Positions 24,494-24,620 of a stretch of DNA of 24,620 bases are shown piece after piece. The position numbers and the translations under genes were made by a program. This DNA is from Baffinella frigidus. Taxonomy: Eukaryota; Cryptophyceae; Cryptomonadales; Baffinellaceae. The stretch lies in contig MU647420.1 in the NCBI GenBank assembly GCA_026770585.1, forward strand, positions 72,628 through 97,247, read 5' to 3'. Below the pieces are notes generated by a model. It was not told the DNA's origin, did not search any database, and saw only the letters and a list, made by a program, of their open reading frames with translations. Position 1 is the stretch's first letter. The number at the start of each line of letters is the position of its first letter.

Positions 24494-24620
24494 GTAACTC
24501 TTAAACCCTACACCCCAAACCCTAAACCCCAAACCCCAAACCCTGAACCCCACACCCCTAACCCTAAACCCCTCAACCCCAAACCCCAAACCCCAAACCC
24601 CAAACCCCAAACCCCAAACC
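24494..24620. repeat. C-rich telomere-like array running off the window
   Basis: CCCTACA, CCCCAAA and CCCTAAA heptamers from 24502 to the last base; the end is pure CCCCAAA. Confidence 0.88.

Noticed and set aside
21719-22732. 337-codon open frame on the minus strand
   Set aside because: It is antisense to the 434-codon coiled-coil exon and consists of Ser/Ala/Arg/Pro runs that mirror its codons. The plus strand has matching splice sites and phase on both sides.
23360-23764. A true chromosome end
   Set aside because: The array is interstitial: coding exons with intact frame continue on both sides and the array is bounded by splice sites.

Overview
This window is nuclear DNA from a eukaryote. 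GC-rich protein-coding pieces (mostly 40 to 400 bp) are bounded by GT...AG splice sites and separated by introns of roughly 100 to 1,000 bp. Many introns are filled with degenerate heptamers of the TTTAGGG/CCCTAAA (plant and green-alga type) telomere repeat. There are no bacterial-style operons, tRNAs, rRNAs or CRISPR arrays. My best guess is a unicellular alga with TTTAGGG-type telomeres, perhaps a prasinophyte-like green alga. That guess is weak and rests only on the repeat type and exon composition.

Nearly everything supportable belongs to one plus-strand gene that enters before about 2.7 kb and leaves past 24.5 kb. I followed its reading frame by hand from exon to exon. From 3244 to 24493, about 34 exons join with matching splice phases at almost every junction, giving roughly 1,900 codons. 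The amino-terminal part (2.0-9.5 kb) is rich in Pro, Ser, Gly, Ala and Arg and probably disordered. From 9.95 kb onward almost every exon encodes charged, alanine-rich coiled-coil sequence, and most exons are phase 0/0 with lengths that are multiples of three. The longest exon (21402-22703, 434 codons) is an uninterrupted coiled coil with internal repeats. I cannot name the protein. A structural or cytoskeletal role is the most that composition suggests.

The introns are the unusual part. First, at least 20 contain telomere-like arrays, mostly C-rich on the coding strand and G-rich in four places, each dominated by its own heptamer variant. Second, nearly every exon in the second half has one to four partial copies of itself next to it: the 5-prime half with its acceptor, or the 3-prime half with its donor. 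I call these exon echoes. Most have decayed; some keep frame and splice sites and could be extra exons. Third, small inverted-repeat elements sit in the introns: a 139-bp family with about ten fragments, a 158-bp element inserted inside a decayed exon copy, a 160-bp element, a 96-bp hairpin and a weaker 138-bp candidate. Together these suggest a gene growing by local tandem duplication of exon pieces, with telomere-like sequence accumulating at the joins.

Layout: 0-2 kb, uncertain exon-like islands, microsatellites and repeats; 2.0-9.5 kb, low-complexity amino-terminal exons; 9.9-21.1 kb, short coiled-coil exons with echoes; 21.4-22.7 kb, the long coiled-coil exon; 22.8-24.5 kb, further short coiled-coil exons separated by the cleanest telomere-like arrays. 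Exon coordinates are hand-derived predictions without transcript support.
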